39,815 nt of DNA from Flavobacteriaceae bacterium (GCA_009926065.1 RFPP01000018.1:1-39815); one strand, 5' to 3'; counted from the stretch's first letter, positions 17,088-26,585 are shown. Notes: generated by a model not told the origin, from the sequence alone. Numbers and translations: made by a program.

Positions 17088-18185
17088 ATGAAACATATTT
17101 TTACTTTTTTTGCCATTCTATTTTGTTTGAATACCTTTTCTCAAATACCTCCAGGATACTACAATAATGCTACCGGAACAGGATATATATTAAAAACACA
17201 ACTTTTTAATATCATTAATAATAATACTAATTCTTTAACCTCATCATCAAATTATGGAGGATTATGGACATTATTTACACAAAGTGCTTTTAGAGACCAT
17301 TATTATGAAAATGATAATACTCTTTTAGATATCTATTCTGAAAAACCAGATGGTCCAGATAGTTATAATTTTTCTTCTACTTCACAACAATGTGGTAATT
17401 ATACTAATGAAGGAGATTGTTATAATAGAGAACATACACTCCCACAGTCAGTTTGGAATTCTGCTTACCCCATGTATTCGGATGCTCATTTTGTTCTACC
17501 TACTGATGGTAAAGTAAACGGGGTTCGTGATAATTTTCCCTATGGAAAAGTTAATGTTGCTTCTTGGACTTCTACCAATGGTTCTAAACTAGGAAGTAAT
17601 ACTAATTCAGGTTATGCGGCAGGTTATGTAGGTACGGTTTTTGAACCTTTGGATGAATTTAAAGGTGATATTGCAAGATGTTTATTATATTTTGCAACTC
17701 GATATGAAGACCAAATTACTTCCTGGAATTACACAATGTTTAATGGAACTTCAACTCAAGTATTCACCAATACCTTCATTAATATTTTGGTAACATGGAA
17801 CAATTTAGATCCTGTAAGCCCTTACGAAATTGCAAAAAACAATGCAGTCTATACTTTTCAAGGTAACAGAAATCCATTTATTGATCACCCAGAATATGTT
17901 TGCAGAATTTGGTCTTCTGCTTGTACTTTAGCTGATAATGAATTTGAATTTGCTAGTCTATCCGTATTTCCAAATCCAACAAATAATGGAACAATTTTTA
18001 TCAATACAACAACTTCTATTGATGATATTCAATTAATTTCCATTAACGGTCAAGTAATAAATGATTTCAAAAACCCAACTAAACTAAATGAAACTTATAC
18101 TTTAGATAATTTACCTAAAGGATTTTATTTCTTAAAGATATCATCAAATAATAATATAATAACCAAAAAAATTAGCGTGAATTAA
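17088..18185 (+). CDS. Secreted endonuclease I with T9SS C-terminal sorting domain
   Basis: Extracellular nuclease of the EndA/NucM type (PF04231), 365 aa. Signal peptide MKHIFTFFAILFCLNTFSQ. The catalytic block NREHTLPQSVW (about residues 112-122) includes the His-metal motif, and SDAHFVLPTDGKVNGVRDN follows. Cys pairs at ~103/109 and ~271/278 suggest disulfides. From ~285 the protein carries a type A T9SS sorting domain: SLSVFPNPTNNGTIFI, then ISINGQVI, LDNLPKGFYFLKI and a final KKISVN. It should thus cross the outer membrane by the PorSS/T9SS route and serve in DNA scavenging or biofilm breakdown; that role is inferred. Confidence 0.93.
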   Translation: MKHIFTFFAILFCLNTFSQIPPGYYNNATGTGYILKTQLFNIINNNTNSLTSSSNYGGLWTLFTQSAFRDHYYENDNTLLDIYSEKPDGPDSYNFSSTSQQCGNYTNEGDCYNREHTLPQSVWNSAYPMYSDAHFVLPTDGKVNGVRDNFPYGKVNVASWTSTNGSKLGSNTNSGYAAGYVGTVFEPLDEFKGDIARCLLYFATRYEDQITSWNYTMFNGTSTQVFTNTFINILVTWNNLDPVSPYEIAKNNAVYTFQGNRNPFIDHPEYVCRIWSSACTLADNEFEFASLSVFPNPTNNGTIFINTTTSIDDIQLISINGQVINDFKNPTKLNETYTLDNLPKGFYFLKISSNNNIITKKISVN

Positions 18186-18202
18186 TATAGATTTACAACA
18201 TA

Positions 18203-18233
18203 AAAAAACTCCGATTTTCATCGGAGTTTTTTT
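18203..18233. terminator. Bidirectional terminator between endonuclease and rho
   Basis: AAAAAACTCCGAT / ATCGGAGTTTTTTT stem with a short TTTC loop. A-run on one side and T-run on the other let it serve the plus-strand nuclease gene and the converging rho gene. Confidence 0.88.
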
Positions 18234-18247
18234 AAATAAATTGTTAT

Positions 18248-19897
18248 CTAATTATTCATCGAGATGAGAAATTCTTCATTATTTTTAGTTTTCTTAAATC
18301 GGTCGTTGATGAAATCCATTGCTTCAACTGGGTTCATATCAGAAAGATATTTTCTCATAATCCACATACGTTGAAGGGTATTTTCATCCAACAATAAATC
18401 GTCACGACGGGTGCTTGATGAAGTTAAATCAATAGCAGGGAAAATACGTTTGTTAGCTATTTTTCTATCCAATTGCAATTCCATATTACCTGTACCTTTG
18501 AATTCTTCAAAGATAACTTCGTCCATTTTAGAACCAGTTTCGGTAAGTGCAGTAGCAATTATACTTAATGATCCTCCATTTTCAACATTTCTAGCTGCCC
18601 CAAAGAAACGTTTTGGTTTTTGTAAAGCATTGGCATCAACTCCACCACTTAGTACTTTTCCAGAAGCGGGTTGAACAGTATTGTAGGCTCGAGCTAAACG
18701 AGTAATTGAATCCAATAATACTACCACATCGTGACCGCATTCTACCAAACGTTTTGCTTTTTCCAAAACAATATTTGCAATTTTAACGTGCTCTTGTGGT
18801 TCTCTATCAAATGTTGAAGCAATAACTTCACCACGAACGCTGCGTTGCATATCTGTAACCTCCTCTGGACGCTCATCAATTAAAAGTACAATCAAATAAA
18901 CTTCAGGATGATTGGCAGCAATAGCATTAGCTATATCCTTTAATAACATAGTTTTACCTGTTTTAGGTTGTGCTACAATCATTCCACGTTGTCCCTTACC
19001 TATTGGTGAAAATAAATCGATTATTCTAGTAGAAATTGTGCTTTGTTTTTCAGCAATTTTGAATTTTTCAGTAGGAAAAACTGGAGTCAAATGCTCAAAT
19101 GAAATACGATCTCGAACTACTTGAGGATCATGACCGTTTATTTTTAATATTTTAACTAATGGGAAAAATTTCTCTCCTTCCTTTGGAGGACGAACCACCC
19201 CTTTTACTGTGTCTCCGGTTTTCAAACCAAATAATCTAACTTGAGATGTAGATAAATAAATGTCATCTGGAGAAGCTAAATAATTGTAATCTGAAGAACG
19301 TAAAAAACCATATCCTTCCGACATCATTTCTAAAACTCCTTCACTCTCTATGATTCCGTCAAATTCAAAATCTGAATGATTATAATTACTTTTCTTACCT
19401 TTAAAATTTGGATTTAAATTTCCGTTTTGTGCTTGATTAGGATTACTTTTCTGATTTGGATTAAAAGGTCGATCCGAGCTTGATTCATCGTTATTTCTAA
19501 TTACAGTTTCCGTAATTGTATTAGGTTCTGATTTTTCAACATCATTTGATTCAAAATCAACTTTTTTAAACTTTAATTTTCGATCTTTACTATTAACTGC
19601 GGGGGCTTCATTAAAAATATCTTCTTTCTTTTGAGCTTCATCCTGGGCAGTTTCAGAAAATAAAGTAGTTGTTTTTGCTGTTTTAGCAATAGTAATTCTT
19701 GCTCTTTTGGGTTTAGAATTATTACTTTTATCATCATCAGATAGGCTAATATCTCCAGTAAACTGAGCTTGTACTTCTAAAATTTGATTGATTAACTCCT
19801 CTTTCTTAACACCAGTAATTTTGGTAATATTTGCTGCTTTCGCAATTTCTTGAAGCTCGTTAAGCTTCATTTCTTTTAATACAGAAATTTCAAACAT
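18248..19897 (-). CDS. rho: Transcription termination factor Rho, with large N-terminal insertion
   Basis: Hexameric RNA-dependent ATPase that ends transcription, 549 aa against about 420 in E. coli. Order of parts: Rho_N helical domain (residues ~1-48, [15 protein letters not shown] onward); an insertion of about 110 residues rich in Asn, Lys, Ser and Glu; the cold-shock-type RNA-binding domain ([14 protein letters not shown] ... [14 protein letters not shown]); and the RecA-like core with Walker A AQPKTGKT near residue 310, [10 protein letters not shown], the Q-loop and R-loop region, and [21 protein letters not shown]. The insertion is usual in Bacteroidota. The ATG opens directly at the family N-terminus. 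DUF4293 lies divergently upstream, a common pairing in this phylum. Confidence 0.97.
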   Translation of the reverse strand: MFEISVLKEMKLNELQEIAKAANITKITGVKKEELINQILEVQAQFTGDISLSDDDKSNNSKPKRARITIAKTAKTTTLFSETAQDEAQKKEDIFNEAPAVNSKDRKLKFKKVDFESNDVEKSEPNTITETVIRNNDESSSDRPFNPNQKSNPNQAQNGNLNPNFKGKKSNYNHSDFEFDGIIESEGVLEMMSEGYGFLRSSDYNYLASPDDIYLSTSQVRLFGLKTGDTVKGVVRPPKEGEKFFPLVKILKINGHDPQVVRDRISFEHLTPVFPTEKFKIAEKQSTISTRIIDLFSPIGKGQRGMIVAQPKTGKTMLLKDIANAIAANHPEVYLIVLLIDERPEEVTDMQRSVRGEVIASTFDREPQEHVKIANIVLEKAKRLVECGHDVVVLLDSITRLARAYNTVQPASGKVLSGGVDANALQKPKRFFGAARNVENGGSLSIIATALTETGSKMDEVIFEEFKGTGNMELQLDRKIANKRIFPAIDLTSSSTRRDDLLLDENTLQRMWIMRKYLSDMNPVEAMDFINDRFKKTKNNEEFLISMNN

Positions 19898-20055
19898 AAA
19901 ATGTTATATGAATTTAATTGTTGTGGAATAATAAATAAAGAATGTGTGATTTTTTAAAAAATTGAAAACTCCAAAGGATGAAGTATTTATAAATTTGTTT
20001 TGCAATAATACAAAATAATATTAATAATCATAGTGTTTTTTAAAATTTTAATTAA

Positions 20056-20063
20056 TATTTTTG
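20056..20063 (+). promoter_or_regulatory. -7 promoter box (TATTTTTG) for the DUF4293 gene
   Basis: Exact TAnnTTTG match ending 18 nt before the ATG at 20082, in the 184-nt divergent gap with rho. No equally good box is seen for rho on the other strand. Confidence 0.5.
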
Positions 20064-20081
20064 TTTTAAGTTTATAAAATA

Positions 20082-20495
20082 ATGATTCAAAGAATACAAA
20101 CAGTCTATTTATTTATTGTATTACTGGTTTTGGGAGTACTCCCTTTTATTTTTCCACTATTTACAATGAAAGATGGTAAAGAATTTCGTTTCATGAACGA
20201 TTTATTCTATACCACACTTTTTGGATTATCAACTGCATTAACGTTAATTAGTATAATGTATTTTAAAAAAAGAAATCATCAATTTGTCCTTAACAGATTG
20301 ACTATCATATTGAACTTAATTTTATTAGGATTATTTGTATATCGTTCGCTAAATTTATCTGGAGAAACTATTCAAGTTTCAGAGAAAGGTATTGGGATGT
20401 TCCTTCCGATTGTTGCTATCGTTTTCTTGGCCTTGGCCAATAGAGCCATCAAAAAGGATGAAGATCTCGTAAAATCTGCTGATCGATTAAGATAA
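20082..20495 (+). CDS. DUF4293 family membrane protein
   Basis: 137 aa with four hydrophobic spans (about residues 7-26, 45-61, 74-90 and 105-121) and the family opening MIQRIQTVYLFIVLLVLG. Bacteroidota genomes commonly keep this gene beside rho, as here, but no function is known to me. The C-terminus is a short charged cytoplasmic tail ending KKDEDLVKSADRLR. A terminator follows 28 nt after the stop. Confidence 0.88.
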   Translation: MIQRIQTVYLFIVLLVLGVLPFIFPLFTMKDGKEFRFMNDLFYTTLFGLSTALTLISIMYFKKRNHQFVLNRLTIILNLILLGLFVYRSLNLSGETIQVSEKGIGMFLPIVAIVFLALANRAIKKDEDLVKSADRLR

Positions 20496-20523
20496 ACCTA
20501 TAAACTTGTTTATTTGTGCGAAG

Positions 20524-20554
20524 AAAAACCCGAACGTAAGTTTGGGTTTTTTTT
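20524..20554 (+). terminator. Rho-independent terminator after the DUF4293 gene
   Basis: Stem AAAAACCCGAAC / GTTTGGGTTTTT (one G-U) with a GTAA tetraloop and T run. The remaining ~110 nt to the yfcE-like stop hold nothing I can support. Confidence 0.85.
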
Positions 20555-20662
20555 CGTTATTATTTTAACCAAAATAGGTAAATCTGTATTTATTTTTATC
20601 ACAAAAGACACAAAAGTCAATCATCTTCCTGTCTATTACCTCCTAGTCTATTATCTTTCTTC

Positions 20663-21157
20663 TTACCTCTTTCCCAACTCCACAATTTCCAAATTTGAAA
20701 TTTTATCTCCCTCAATTTCAAATCGCAACATCGTTCGCATTTGGTGAAAACCACTAATTCCAGCAGCTCCAGGATTCATATGCAATAAATTATGCTTTTT
20801 ATCAAACATCACTTTCAAAATATGAGAATGCCCACATATAAATAATTTCGGTGGGGTATTTTGCATTTCTACCCTAATATTCGGATTGTATTTTCCTGGA
20901 TAACCACCAATATGTGTCATCCAAACGTCAACTCCTTCACACATAAATCGGTTGTGCAACGGAAATTCCATTCTTGCTTTATCATCGTCAATATTTCCAA
21001 AAACTGCTCTCAATGGCTTCCTACTTTTAATGGTATCCGTTACATTCAAATCCCCTATATCGCCCGCATGCCAAACCTCATCCGCTAAATTTACGTATTT
21101 CAAAATCGTATCATCTATATGACTGTGAGTATCTGAAAGAAGTAATATTTTTTTCAA
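20663..21157 (-). CDS. YfcE/MJ0936-type metallophosphoesterase, TTG start
   Basis: Metal-dependent phosphodiesterase, 164 aa, the family length. Metal-ligand motifs in order: LLLSDTHSH (DxH), WHAGDIGD (GD), VFGNIDD (GNxD), THIGGYPG, and CGHSHI (GHxH). All are intact. The start is TTG at 21157, giving MKKILLLSDTHSH. The frame stays open to an ATG at 21226, but those 23 extra codons are the translation of a conserved structured RNA element (21168-21240) and do not resemble the family N-terminus. In vivo substrate unknown; relatives hydrolyse bis-p-nitrophenyl phosphate and some cyclic nucleotides. Confidence 0.9.
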   Translation of the reverse strand: MKKILLLSDTHSHIDDTILKYVNLADEVWHAGDIGDLNVTDTIKSRKPLRAVFGNIDDDKARMEFPLHNRFMCEGVDVWMTHIGGYPGKYNPNIRVEMQNTPPKLFICGHSHILKVMFDKKHNLLHMNPGAAGISGFHQMRTMLRFEIEGDKISNLEIVELGKR

Positions 21158-21167
21158 AATTGATTCT

Positions 21168-21240
21168 TTTGGAGCTATTTCCAGCTTTCCGCTACAATCT
21201 ACACTAAAAAAGTGTAGGATTTTCACTACAATCTGGGCTA
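21168..21240 (-). ncRNA. Structured RNA element, copy 3 (Flavo-1-like candidate)
   Basis: Minus-strand copy of the element seen at 1204 and 37316. Outer pair AGC (21239-21237) with GCT (21175-21173). Basal helix CCAG (21236-21233) with CTGG (21184-21181), where the other copies have CCTG/CAGG and CCCG/CGGG. Apical hairpin CTACACT / AGTGTAG (21217-21211 with 21205-21199) with a T-rich loop. Ends in GCTCCAAAA. A near-consensus -7 box (TAAATTTA, 21259-21252 on this strand) lies about 12 nt before the 5' end, so transcription may begin at the element itself. It sits 10 nt upstream of the TTG start of the phosphodiesterase gene. Confidence 0.65.
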
Positions 21241-21364
21241 AAATTTTGTGGTAAATTTAATCATTACTATCCCAAATAAAAAATCGTATTTAAACAACTT
21301 TGATTAACTTCAATTTCGTTTCGAAAAAATTAATAAGTATCTTTACCACTTCAAAATTAGTCTC

Positions 21365-22099
21365 TTGAGATATTTCATAAAATTAGCATACAACGGAACA
21401 AATTACCACGGTTGGCAAGTTCAACCTAACTCATCAACTGTACAAGAAACTTTGAATAAGGCACTTTCCGTAATACTAAATGAAGAAATAAATACTATGG
21501 GTGCTGGAAGAACTGATACCGGAGTACATGCCAAAGAAATGTTTGCTCATTTTGATTACGCTACGAATCTTGAAATAGAGACTGTAATTCATAAACTCAA
21601 TTCCTTCCTTCCAAAAGATATTGTGATAAAAGATATCATTTCAGTTCATGCGGATGCTCACGCCCGTTTTGATGCCAAAAAAAGAACTTATAAATATTAC
21701 ATAACCACAGAAAAAGAGGTTTTTTTAGAAAATCTTTGTTGGAATTATTCGCAAAAACTAGATGTAAAATTAATGAATCAAGCGGCAAAAATATTATTAA
21801 ATCACACCGATTTTCAATGTTTTTCTAAAGTAAATACCGACGTAAATACCTTCAATTGTATTATTTCTGAGGCGTATTGGTCACAAGAGAATCAACTATT
21901 GATTTTTACTATTTCGGCAGATCGTTTTTTAAGAAATATGGTGCGTTCGATAGTGGGAACACTAATAAATGTTGGTTTACATAAATTATCCCTTACTGAA
22001 TTTAATTCCATTATTGAAAATAAAAATAGAAATGAAGCCGGATTTTCAGTACCTGCACAAGGGTTATTTTTAACAAAAATTGAATATGACTATTTATAA
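21365..22099 (+). CDS. truA: tRNA pseudouridine(38-40) synthase TruA
   Basis: Forms pseudouridine at positions 38-40 of the tRNA anticodon arm. It is 244 aa, typical. It starts with TTG at 21365 (MRYFIKLAYNGTNYHGWQ), which is exactly the family N-terminus, and no better ATG exists. The catalytic block GAGRTDTGVHA puts the Asp at residue 51. RTYKYYI and DRFLRNMVRSIVGTLI are the other conserved blocks. TATCTTTA at 21338-21345 is a plausible -7 box, ending 19 nt before the start. The ABC exporter gene follows 44 nt later on the same strand. Confidence 0.96.
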   Translation: MRYFIKLAYNGTNYHGWQVQPNSSTVQETLNKALSVILNEEINTMGAGRTDTGVHAKEMFAHFDYATNLEIETVIHKLNSFLPKDIVIKDIISVHADAHARFDAKKRTYKYYITTEKEVFLENLCWNYSQKLDVKLMNQAAKILLNHTDFQCFSKVNTDVNTFNCIISEAYWSQENQLLIFTISADRFLRNMVRSIVGTLINVGLHKLSLTEFNSIIENKNRNEAGFSVPAQGLFLTKIEYDYL

Positions 22100-22143
22100 A
22101 TGCTTTTTAAAAACAAACCATAAAAATTACTACAAAAAATAAC

Positions 22144-23898
22144 ATGAAAGCTAAAGCATTCGATACCATTGTTTTTAAAAGAATATTAAAATATGCAAAA
22201 CCATATAAATGGCGATTTAATAGTGTCATCCTATTTGCAATTTTCTTGTCTATTTTTGCTGCTTTACGACCCTATTTATTAAAATTAACTGTAGATGATT
22301 ATATAAAAACTAACGATAAATTAGGACTTCTATGGTATGTATCGTTGATGGGCGTTGTACTTTTACTTGAAGTAATTTCCAATTTTTTCTTTGTTTATTG
22401 GGCGAATTGGCTAGGACAAGATATTGTAAAAGACGTTCGTGTAAAACTCTTCAAACATATGTTGAGTTTCAAAATGAAATATTATGATACTGCTCCCGTT
22501 GGACAACTAATCACTAGATCTGTTTCAGACATGGAATCAATAGCAAAAATTTTCAGTCAAGGATTATTTATGATCGCCAGTGATTTATTAAAAATGATTG
22601 TAATTCTATTTTTCATGCTTAAAGAAAATTGGAAATTAACAATTATTGTATTTATAGCAATGCCAATATTGGTATTTGTAACTCGAATTTTCCAACGTAA
22701 AATGCAGGTAACTTTTGAAGAAGTTAGAAATCAAATTGCCAACCTAAATACCTTTGTTCAAGAAAGAGTTACTGGAATGAAGATTGTACAACTCTTTAAC
22801 AGAGAAAAAATTGAATATGAAAAATTCAAACAAATAAATAACAAACACAAAAATGCATGGGTTAAAACAATTCTTTACAACTCCATTTTTTTTCCAATTG
22901 CAGATATTATTTCTTCATTAACTCTAGGATTCATAGTGCTTTATGGTGGTTTAAAAATATTGGATGGTGATACAACTACTACTTTTGGTGATATCTTTTC
23001 TTATACTATGTATATAGGAATGCTATTTAATCCATTGCGTCAAATAGCAGATAAATTTAACGAGATGCAAATGGGAATGATTTCAGCAAATCGTGTTTTT
23101 GAAATATTGGATACCAAAGAACATATTCAAGATATTGGAAAAATTGAAGCACCAATATTTGAAGGAGCCATTGAATTTAAAGATGTAAAATTTAGTTATA
23201 TTAATGACGAAGAGGTAATAAAAGGAATTAATTTAACTGTAAAACCAGGTCAAACAATTGCAATTGTTGGAGCTACAGGTGCAGGTAAAACAACTATTAT
23301 CAATCTTTTAAACCGATTTTATGAGATAAATAGTGGCACCATATACATCGATAATAATAATATTAACGACTACACATTGGATTCACTAAGAAAACAAATT
23401 GCAGTAGTTTTACAGGATGTTTTCCTATTTGCAGATACAATACTAAACAATATCACGCTGAACAATCCTGAAATTACTCGCGATCAAGTATTGGCTGCAG
23501 CGAAAAAAATCGGAGTCCACGAATTTATTAATAGTTTGCCTGGTGGTTATGACTACAATGTAAAAGAGCGTGGCGTAATGTTATCTTCAGGCCAACGCCA
23601 ATTAATTGCATTTTTGCGAGCCTATGTTAGTAATCCAAGTATATTAATTTTAGACGAAGCTACTTCGTCAATAGATATGTATTCAGAGCAATTAATTCAA
23701 AAAGCAACAAATAAAATTACTAAAGGTAGAACATCAATAATTATAGCTCATCGACTGGCAACAATAATTAATGCAGATAAAATTGTGGTAATGGATAAAG
23801 GATTAATTGTTGAACAAGGTACTCATGATGAATTATTAAATGTAAAATCAGGTTATTATAAAAATTTATATGATTCACAATTTATTTTAAATTCATAA
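22144..23898 (+). CDS. MsbA-like ABC exporter (fused permease and ATPase)
   Basis: Half-transporter of 584 aa that works as a homodimer or heterodimer in the inner membrane. Residues ~20-330 form the six-span ABC membrane domain, with coupling-helix text such as VTGMKIVQLFNRE. The ATPase domain has Walker A GATGAGKTT (about residue 375), Q-loop VLQDVFLFADT, signature LSSGQRQLIAFLRAY, Walker B ILILDEATSSID and H-loop IIAHRLAT. LSSGQ for LSGGQ is a common variant. Substrate unknown: lipid, peptide or drug export are all possible. No partner half-transporter lies adjacent, favouring a homodimer. Confidence 0.92.
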   Translation: MKAKAFDTIVFKRILKYAKPYKWRFNSVILFAIFLSIFAALRPYLLKLTVDDYIKTNDKLGLLWYVSLMGVVLLLEVISNFFFVYWANWLGQDIVKDVRVKLFKHMLSFKMKYYDTAPVGQLITRSVSDMESIAKIFSQGLFMIASDLLKMIVILFFMLKENWKLTIIVFIAMPILVFVTRIFQRKMQVTFEEVRNQIANLNTFVQERVTGMKIVQLFNREKIEYEKFKQINNKHKNAWVKTILYNSIFFPIADIISSLTLGFIVLYGGLKILDGDTTTTFGDIFSYTMYIGMLFNPLRQIADKFNEMQMGMISANRVFEILDTKEHIQDIGKIEAPIFEGAIEFKDVKFSYINDEEVIKGINLTVKPGQTIAIVGATGAGKTTIINLLNRFYEINSGTIYIDNNNINDYTLDSLRKQIAVVLQDVFLFADTILNNITLNNPEITRDQVLAAAKKIGVHEFINSLPGGYDYNVKERGVMLSSGQRQLIAFLRAYVSNPSILILDEATSSIDMYSEQLIQKATNKITKGRTSIIIAHRLATIINADKIVVMDKGLIVEQGTHDELLNVKSGYYKNLYDSQFILNS

Positions 23899-23960
23899 TT
23901 AAACACTTAAAATTGCTCAACTTAATACTGTTTTAATATTATCAAATAAAAATTAATTCA

Positions 23961-23968
23961 TAAATTTG
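23961..23968 (+). promoter_or_regulatory. -7 promoter box (TAAATTTG) for lpdA
   Basis: Exact TAnnTTTG match followed by C, 77 nt before the lpdA ATG. The leader holds a weak hairpin TCGTG / CACGA at about 24003-24023, which could also be chance. Confidence 0.6.
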
Positions 23969-24045
23969 CAATAGTTTTTTTTCTACAAACAAATAAAAAA
24001 TGTCGTGTGCTTTTGAGTCACGATTCATACTAAAATAAAATAAAA

Positions 24046-25434
24046 ATGAAATACGATGTAATAGTTTTAGGGAGTGGACCTGGAGGATATGTAACAGCAA
24101 TAAGAGCCTCACAATTAGGTTTTAAAGTTGCAATAATTGAAAAAGAAAACTTAGGTGGAGTTTGCTTAAATTGGGGGTGTATTCCAACAAAAGCATTATT
24201 AAAATCGGCACAAGTTTTTGATTATCTTAAACACGCTTCCGACTATGGATTATCGGTTTCTTCTTTTGATAAAGATTTTAAAGCAGTGGTAAGTCGTAGC
24301 CGAGGAATTGCTGATGGAATGAGCAAAGGAGTTCAATTCCTAATGAAAAAAAATAAAATTGATGTAATTGATGGTTTTGGTAAAATGAAACCAGGAAAAA
24401 AGGTTGCCGTTACTGCTGCCGATGGTAAAGTTACCGATTATGATGCTGATCATATTATTATTGCAACCGGAGCACGTTCACGGGAGTTACCTAACTTACC
24501 ACAAGACGGAATAAAAGTAATTGGCTACCGTCAAGCAATGACATTAGAAAAACAACCAAAATCAATGATTGTTGTTGGTTCTGGAGCTATTGGAGTTGAA
24601 TTTGCTCACTTTTATAACGCAATGGGAACTAAGGTTACCATTGTTGAATTTCTTCCAAATATTGTTCCTCTTGAAGACGAAGATGTTTCTAAACAAATGG
24701 AACGCTCAATGAAAAAAGCAGGCGTTACTATAATGACTAACTCTTCTGTAGAAAAAATTGATACTTCAGGAGCTGGTGTAAAAGCGCATGTGAAAACATC
24801 CAAGGGAGAGGAAGTTCTAGAAGCAGATATTTTACTTTCTGCTGTTGGAATTAAAACCAACCTTGAAAATATTGGATTAGAAGAAGTGGGGATTGCCACA
24901 GATAAAGATAAAATTATAGTAAATGATTTCTATCAAACTAATATACCAGGGTATTATGCTATTGGGGATGTTGTGCCAGGACCTGCATTGGCACACGTTG
25001 CTTCTGCTGAAGGAATCACTTGTGTTGAAAAAATAGCAGGATTGCACGTAGATCCTATAGAGTATGGAAATATACCAGGATGTACGTATGCATCTCCAGA
25101 AATTGCATCAGTTGGATTGACTGAAAAACAAGCTAAAGAAAAAGGGTACGATTTAAAAATTGGAAAATTCCCATTCACTGCTTCAGGAAAAGCAAAAGCA
25201 TCAGGAACTCCAGACGGATTTGTAAAAGTAATTTTCGATGCAAAATATGGTGAATGGTTAGGTTGCCATATGATTGGAGCTGGAGTTACCGATATGATTG
25301 CCGAAGCAGTTGTAGCTAGAAAATTAGAAACTACTGGTCATGAAATTCTAAAAGCCATTCACCCACACCCAACAATGAGTGAAGCGGTTATGGAAGCAGT
25401 TGCTGATGCTTATGGCGAAGTAATTCACTTGTAA
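24046..25434 (+). CDS. lpdA: Dihydrolipoyl dehydrogenase (E3)
   Basis: FAD flavoprotein that reoxidises dihydrolipoamide in 2-oxoacid dehydrogenase complexes and the glycine cleavage system. It is 462 aa. FAD-binding VLGSGPGGYVTAIRA at the N-terminus, redox disulfide C40 and C45 in GGVCLNWGCIPTKAL, NAD-binding VVGSGAIGVEFA, the second FAD block YAIGDVVPGPALAHVAS, and the dimer-interface active site HPHPTMSEAV at the C-terminus. All are intact. It is monocistronic, with a good promoter and terminator. E1 and E2 genes are not adjacent, so this E3 is probably shared between complexes. Confidence 0.96.
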   Translation: MKYDVIVLGSGPGGYVTAIRASQLGFKVAIIEKENLGGVCLNWGCIPTKALLKSAQVFDYLKHASDYGLSVSSFDKDFKAVVSRSRGIADGMSKGVQFLMKKNKIDVIDGFGKMKPGKKVAVTAADGKVTDYDADHIIIATGARSRELPNLPQDGIKVIGYRQAMTLEKQPKSMIVVGSGAIGVEFAHFYNAMGTKVTIVEFLPNIVPLEDEDVSKQMERSMKKAGVTIMTNSSVEKIDTSGAGVKAHVKTSKGEEVLEADILLSAVGIKTNLENIGLEEVGIATDKDKIIVNDFYQTNIPGYYAIGDVVPGPALAHVASAEGITCVEKIAGLHVDPIEYGNIPGCTYASPEIASVGLTEKQAKEKGYDLKIGKFPFTASGKAKASGTPDGFVKVIFDAKYGEWLGCHMIGAGVTDMIAEAVVARKLETTGHEILKAIHPHPTMSEAVMEAVADAYGEVIHL

Positions 25435-25454
25435 AAAATAACTAAGAAATATAT

Positions 25455-25489
25455 AAATCCGTTTTGTGAATTCAAAACGGATTTTTTTT
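25455..25489 (+). terminator. Rho-independent terminator after lpdA
   Basis: Perfect stem AAATCCGTTTTG / CAAAACGGATTT with a TGAATT loop and a long T run, 20 nt after the stop. Confidence 0.92.
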
Positions 25490-25524
25490 ATAACTTATTT
25501 GTTTAATGGTAATTAAAAATAATT

Positions 25525-25532
25525 TACATTTG
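25525..25532 (+). promoter_or_regulatory. Promoter (TTTG -33 box and TACATTTG -7 box)
   Basis: TACATTTG matches TAnnTTTG exactly, and a TTTG lies at 25498-25501, 23 nt upstream, at the outer limit of the expected spacing. Both boxes lie 85-120 nt before the ATG at 25617. Confidence 0.6.
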
Positions 25533-25616
25533 TTAAATAAAAATAAATAAACCCAAAAAAAATAGTTTAAGCGCCACAAATTCAAAAAGTTATAAATCAA
25601 CAAACTCTTAGAATTT

Positions 25617-26489
25617 ATGAATAATCTTATAGTTATTTTAGGCAATTACTTCGATACTTATTTTAATTCGAAAAACATTCGAAAAATTGAATTAATCATA
25701 CTCCGTTTAGCTGTTTTTTCATTTTTGTTACATTTAGCACTAATTTATTTGGGAAACAATTTTATATTTTTCCAGAATTTTCAGCATAGTTACCTTAAGG
25801 CAATTTACACCCCGTTTAGCTTTATTTTGTTTTATGAGGTTTTTCTTTTGGTAATAATTATACCAAAATCTATTTCTGAATTCGTAGGAAAACAATTTGA
25901 AGTAATAACTTTAATTACACTTAGAAGTTTTTTTCATGATATTGCTGAACTTGATTTAAAAAACTCAATTAACATTTATAATCCTGATTTTATCAGTTTA
26001 TTGTATGATCTCTGCGCAGCTCTGGTGATGCTAGGATTAACCATTTTATACTATAAAATATATCAAAATAATGGTAAAGCTGAAGTTGTTAACCAACTTA
26101 GTAATTTTATTAATATAAAAAAAATGGTTTCACTGGGAATGATAATAATTTTACTTCTACTAAGTATAAGTAGTTTTTACAGCTGGGGTAATGATATGTT
26201 AATTGCCTTACAAACAGGTGAAAACTTTCCCAATTCAAACGCAGTATTTTATTCAGATTTTTTCTCTATAATGATTTTTGTTGATGTGTTGCTTTTAATT
26301 ATTTCATTTACTTATCATTTTTCATTTTTTACCATTTTTAGAAATGCCAGTTTTATTATTACTACTATTTTAATTAGAATGTCATTAACTATTGAAAAAC
26401 CTATGAACTATATAATAATCTTAATAGGTTTTATATTTTCCATTTTCTCCTTTTACCTTTTTGGATTAAGAAAAAAAATAGGTCAATAA
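25617..26489 (+). CDS. Multi-pass membrane protein of unknown function
   Basis: 290 aa, not recognised. About seven hydrophobic spans can be drawn (near residues 25-45, 60-85, 125-145, 168-188, 212-235, 240-257 and 262-283). Hydrophilic loops are short, and the basic GLRKKIGQ tail is probably cytoplasmic. No transporter, kinase or enzyme motif is visible. Base composition matches the neighbours, so recent transfer is not indicated. Single-gene unit with its own promoter, between lpdA and a helicase gene. Confidence 0.7.
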   Translation: MNNLIVILGNYFDTYFNSKNIRKIELIILRLAVFSFLLHLALIYLGNNFIFFQNFQHSYLKAIYTPFSFILFYEVFLLVIIIPKSISEFVGKQFEVITLITLRSFFHDIAELDLKNSINIYNPDFISLLYDLCAALVMLGLTILYYKIYQNNGKAEVVNQLSNFINIKKMVSLGMIIILLLLSISSFYSWGNDMLIALQTGENFPNSNAVFYSDFFSIMIFVDVLLLIISFTYHFSFFTIFRNASFIITTILIRMSLTIEKPMNYIIILIGFIFSIFSFYLFGLRKKIGQ

Positions 26490-26511
26490 CTCATAAAATT
26501 ATCTCTTTATT

Positions 26512-26548
26512 AGGTAAATAAAGCTATTTGACAAATTTCTATTTACCT
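26512..26548. repeat. Inverted repeat upstream of the second helicase gene
   Basis: AGGTAAATA (26512-26520) and TATTTACCT (26540-26548) form a perfect 9-bp inverted repeat with a 19-nt spacer. It lies 38 nt before the helicase -7 box. It could be an operator or the terminator-like end of the preceding gene, though there is no T run. Confidence 0.4.
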
Positions 26549-26585
26549 TAAAGAATAGAAAAACGCTTCTAGTTATCTAAAAACG

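Noticed and set aside
18411..18674. Open frames on the plus strand opposite rho
   Set aside because: Antisense shadow of a highly conserved gene, with no start signals.
23998..24030. Riboswitch in the lpdA leader
   Set aside because: Only a 5-bp TCGTG/CACGA pairing is visible; no known riboswitch core was recognised.
24612..25178. Open frames opposite lpdA
   Set aside because: Antisense shadows with skewed composition; lpdA is unambiguous on the other strand.
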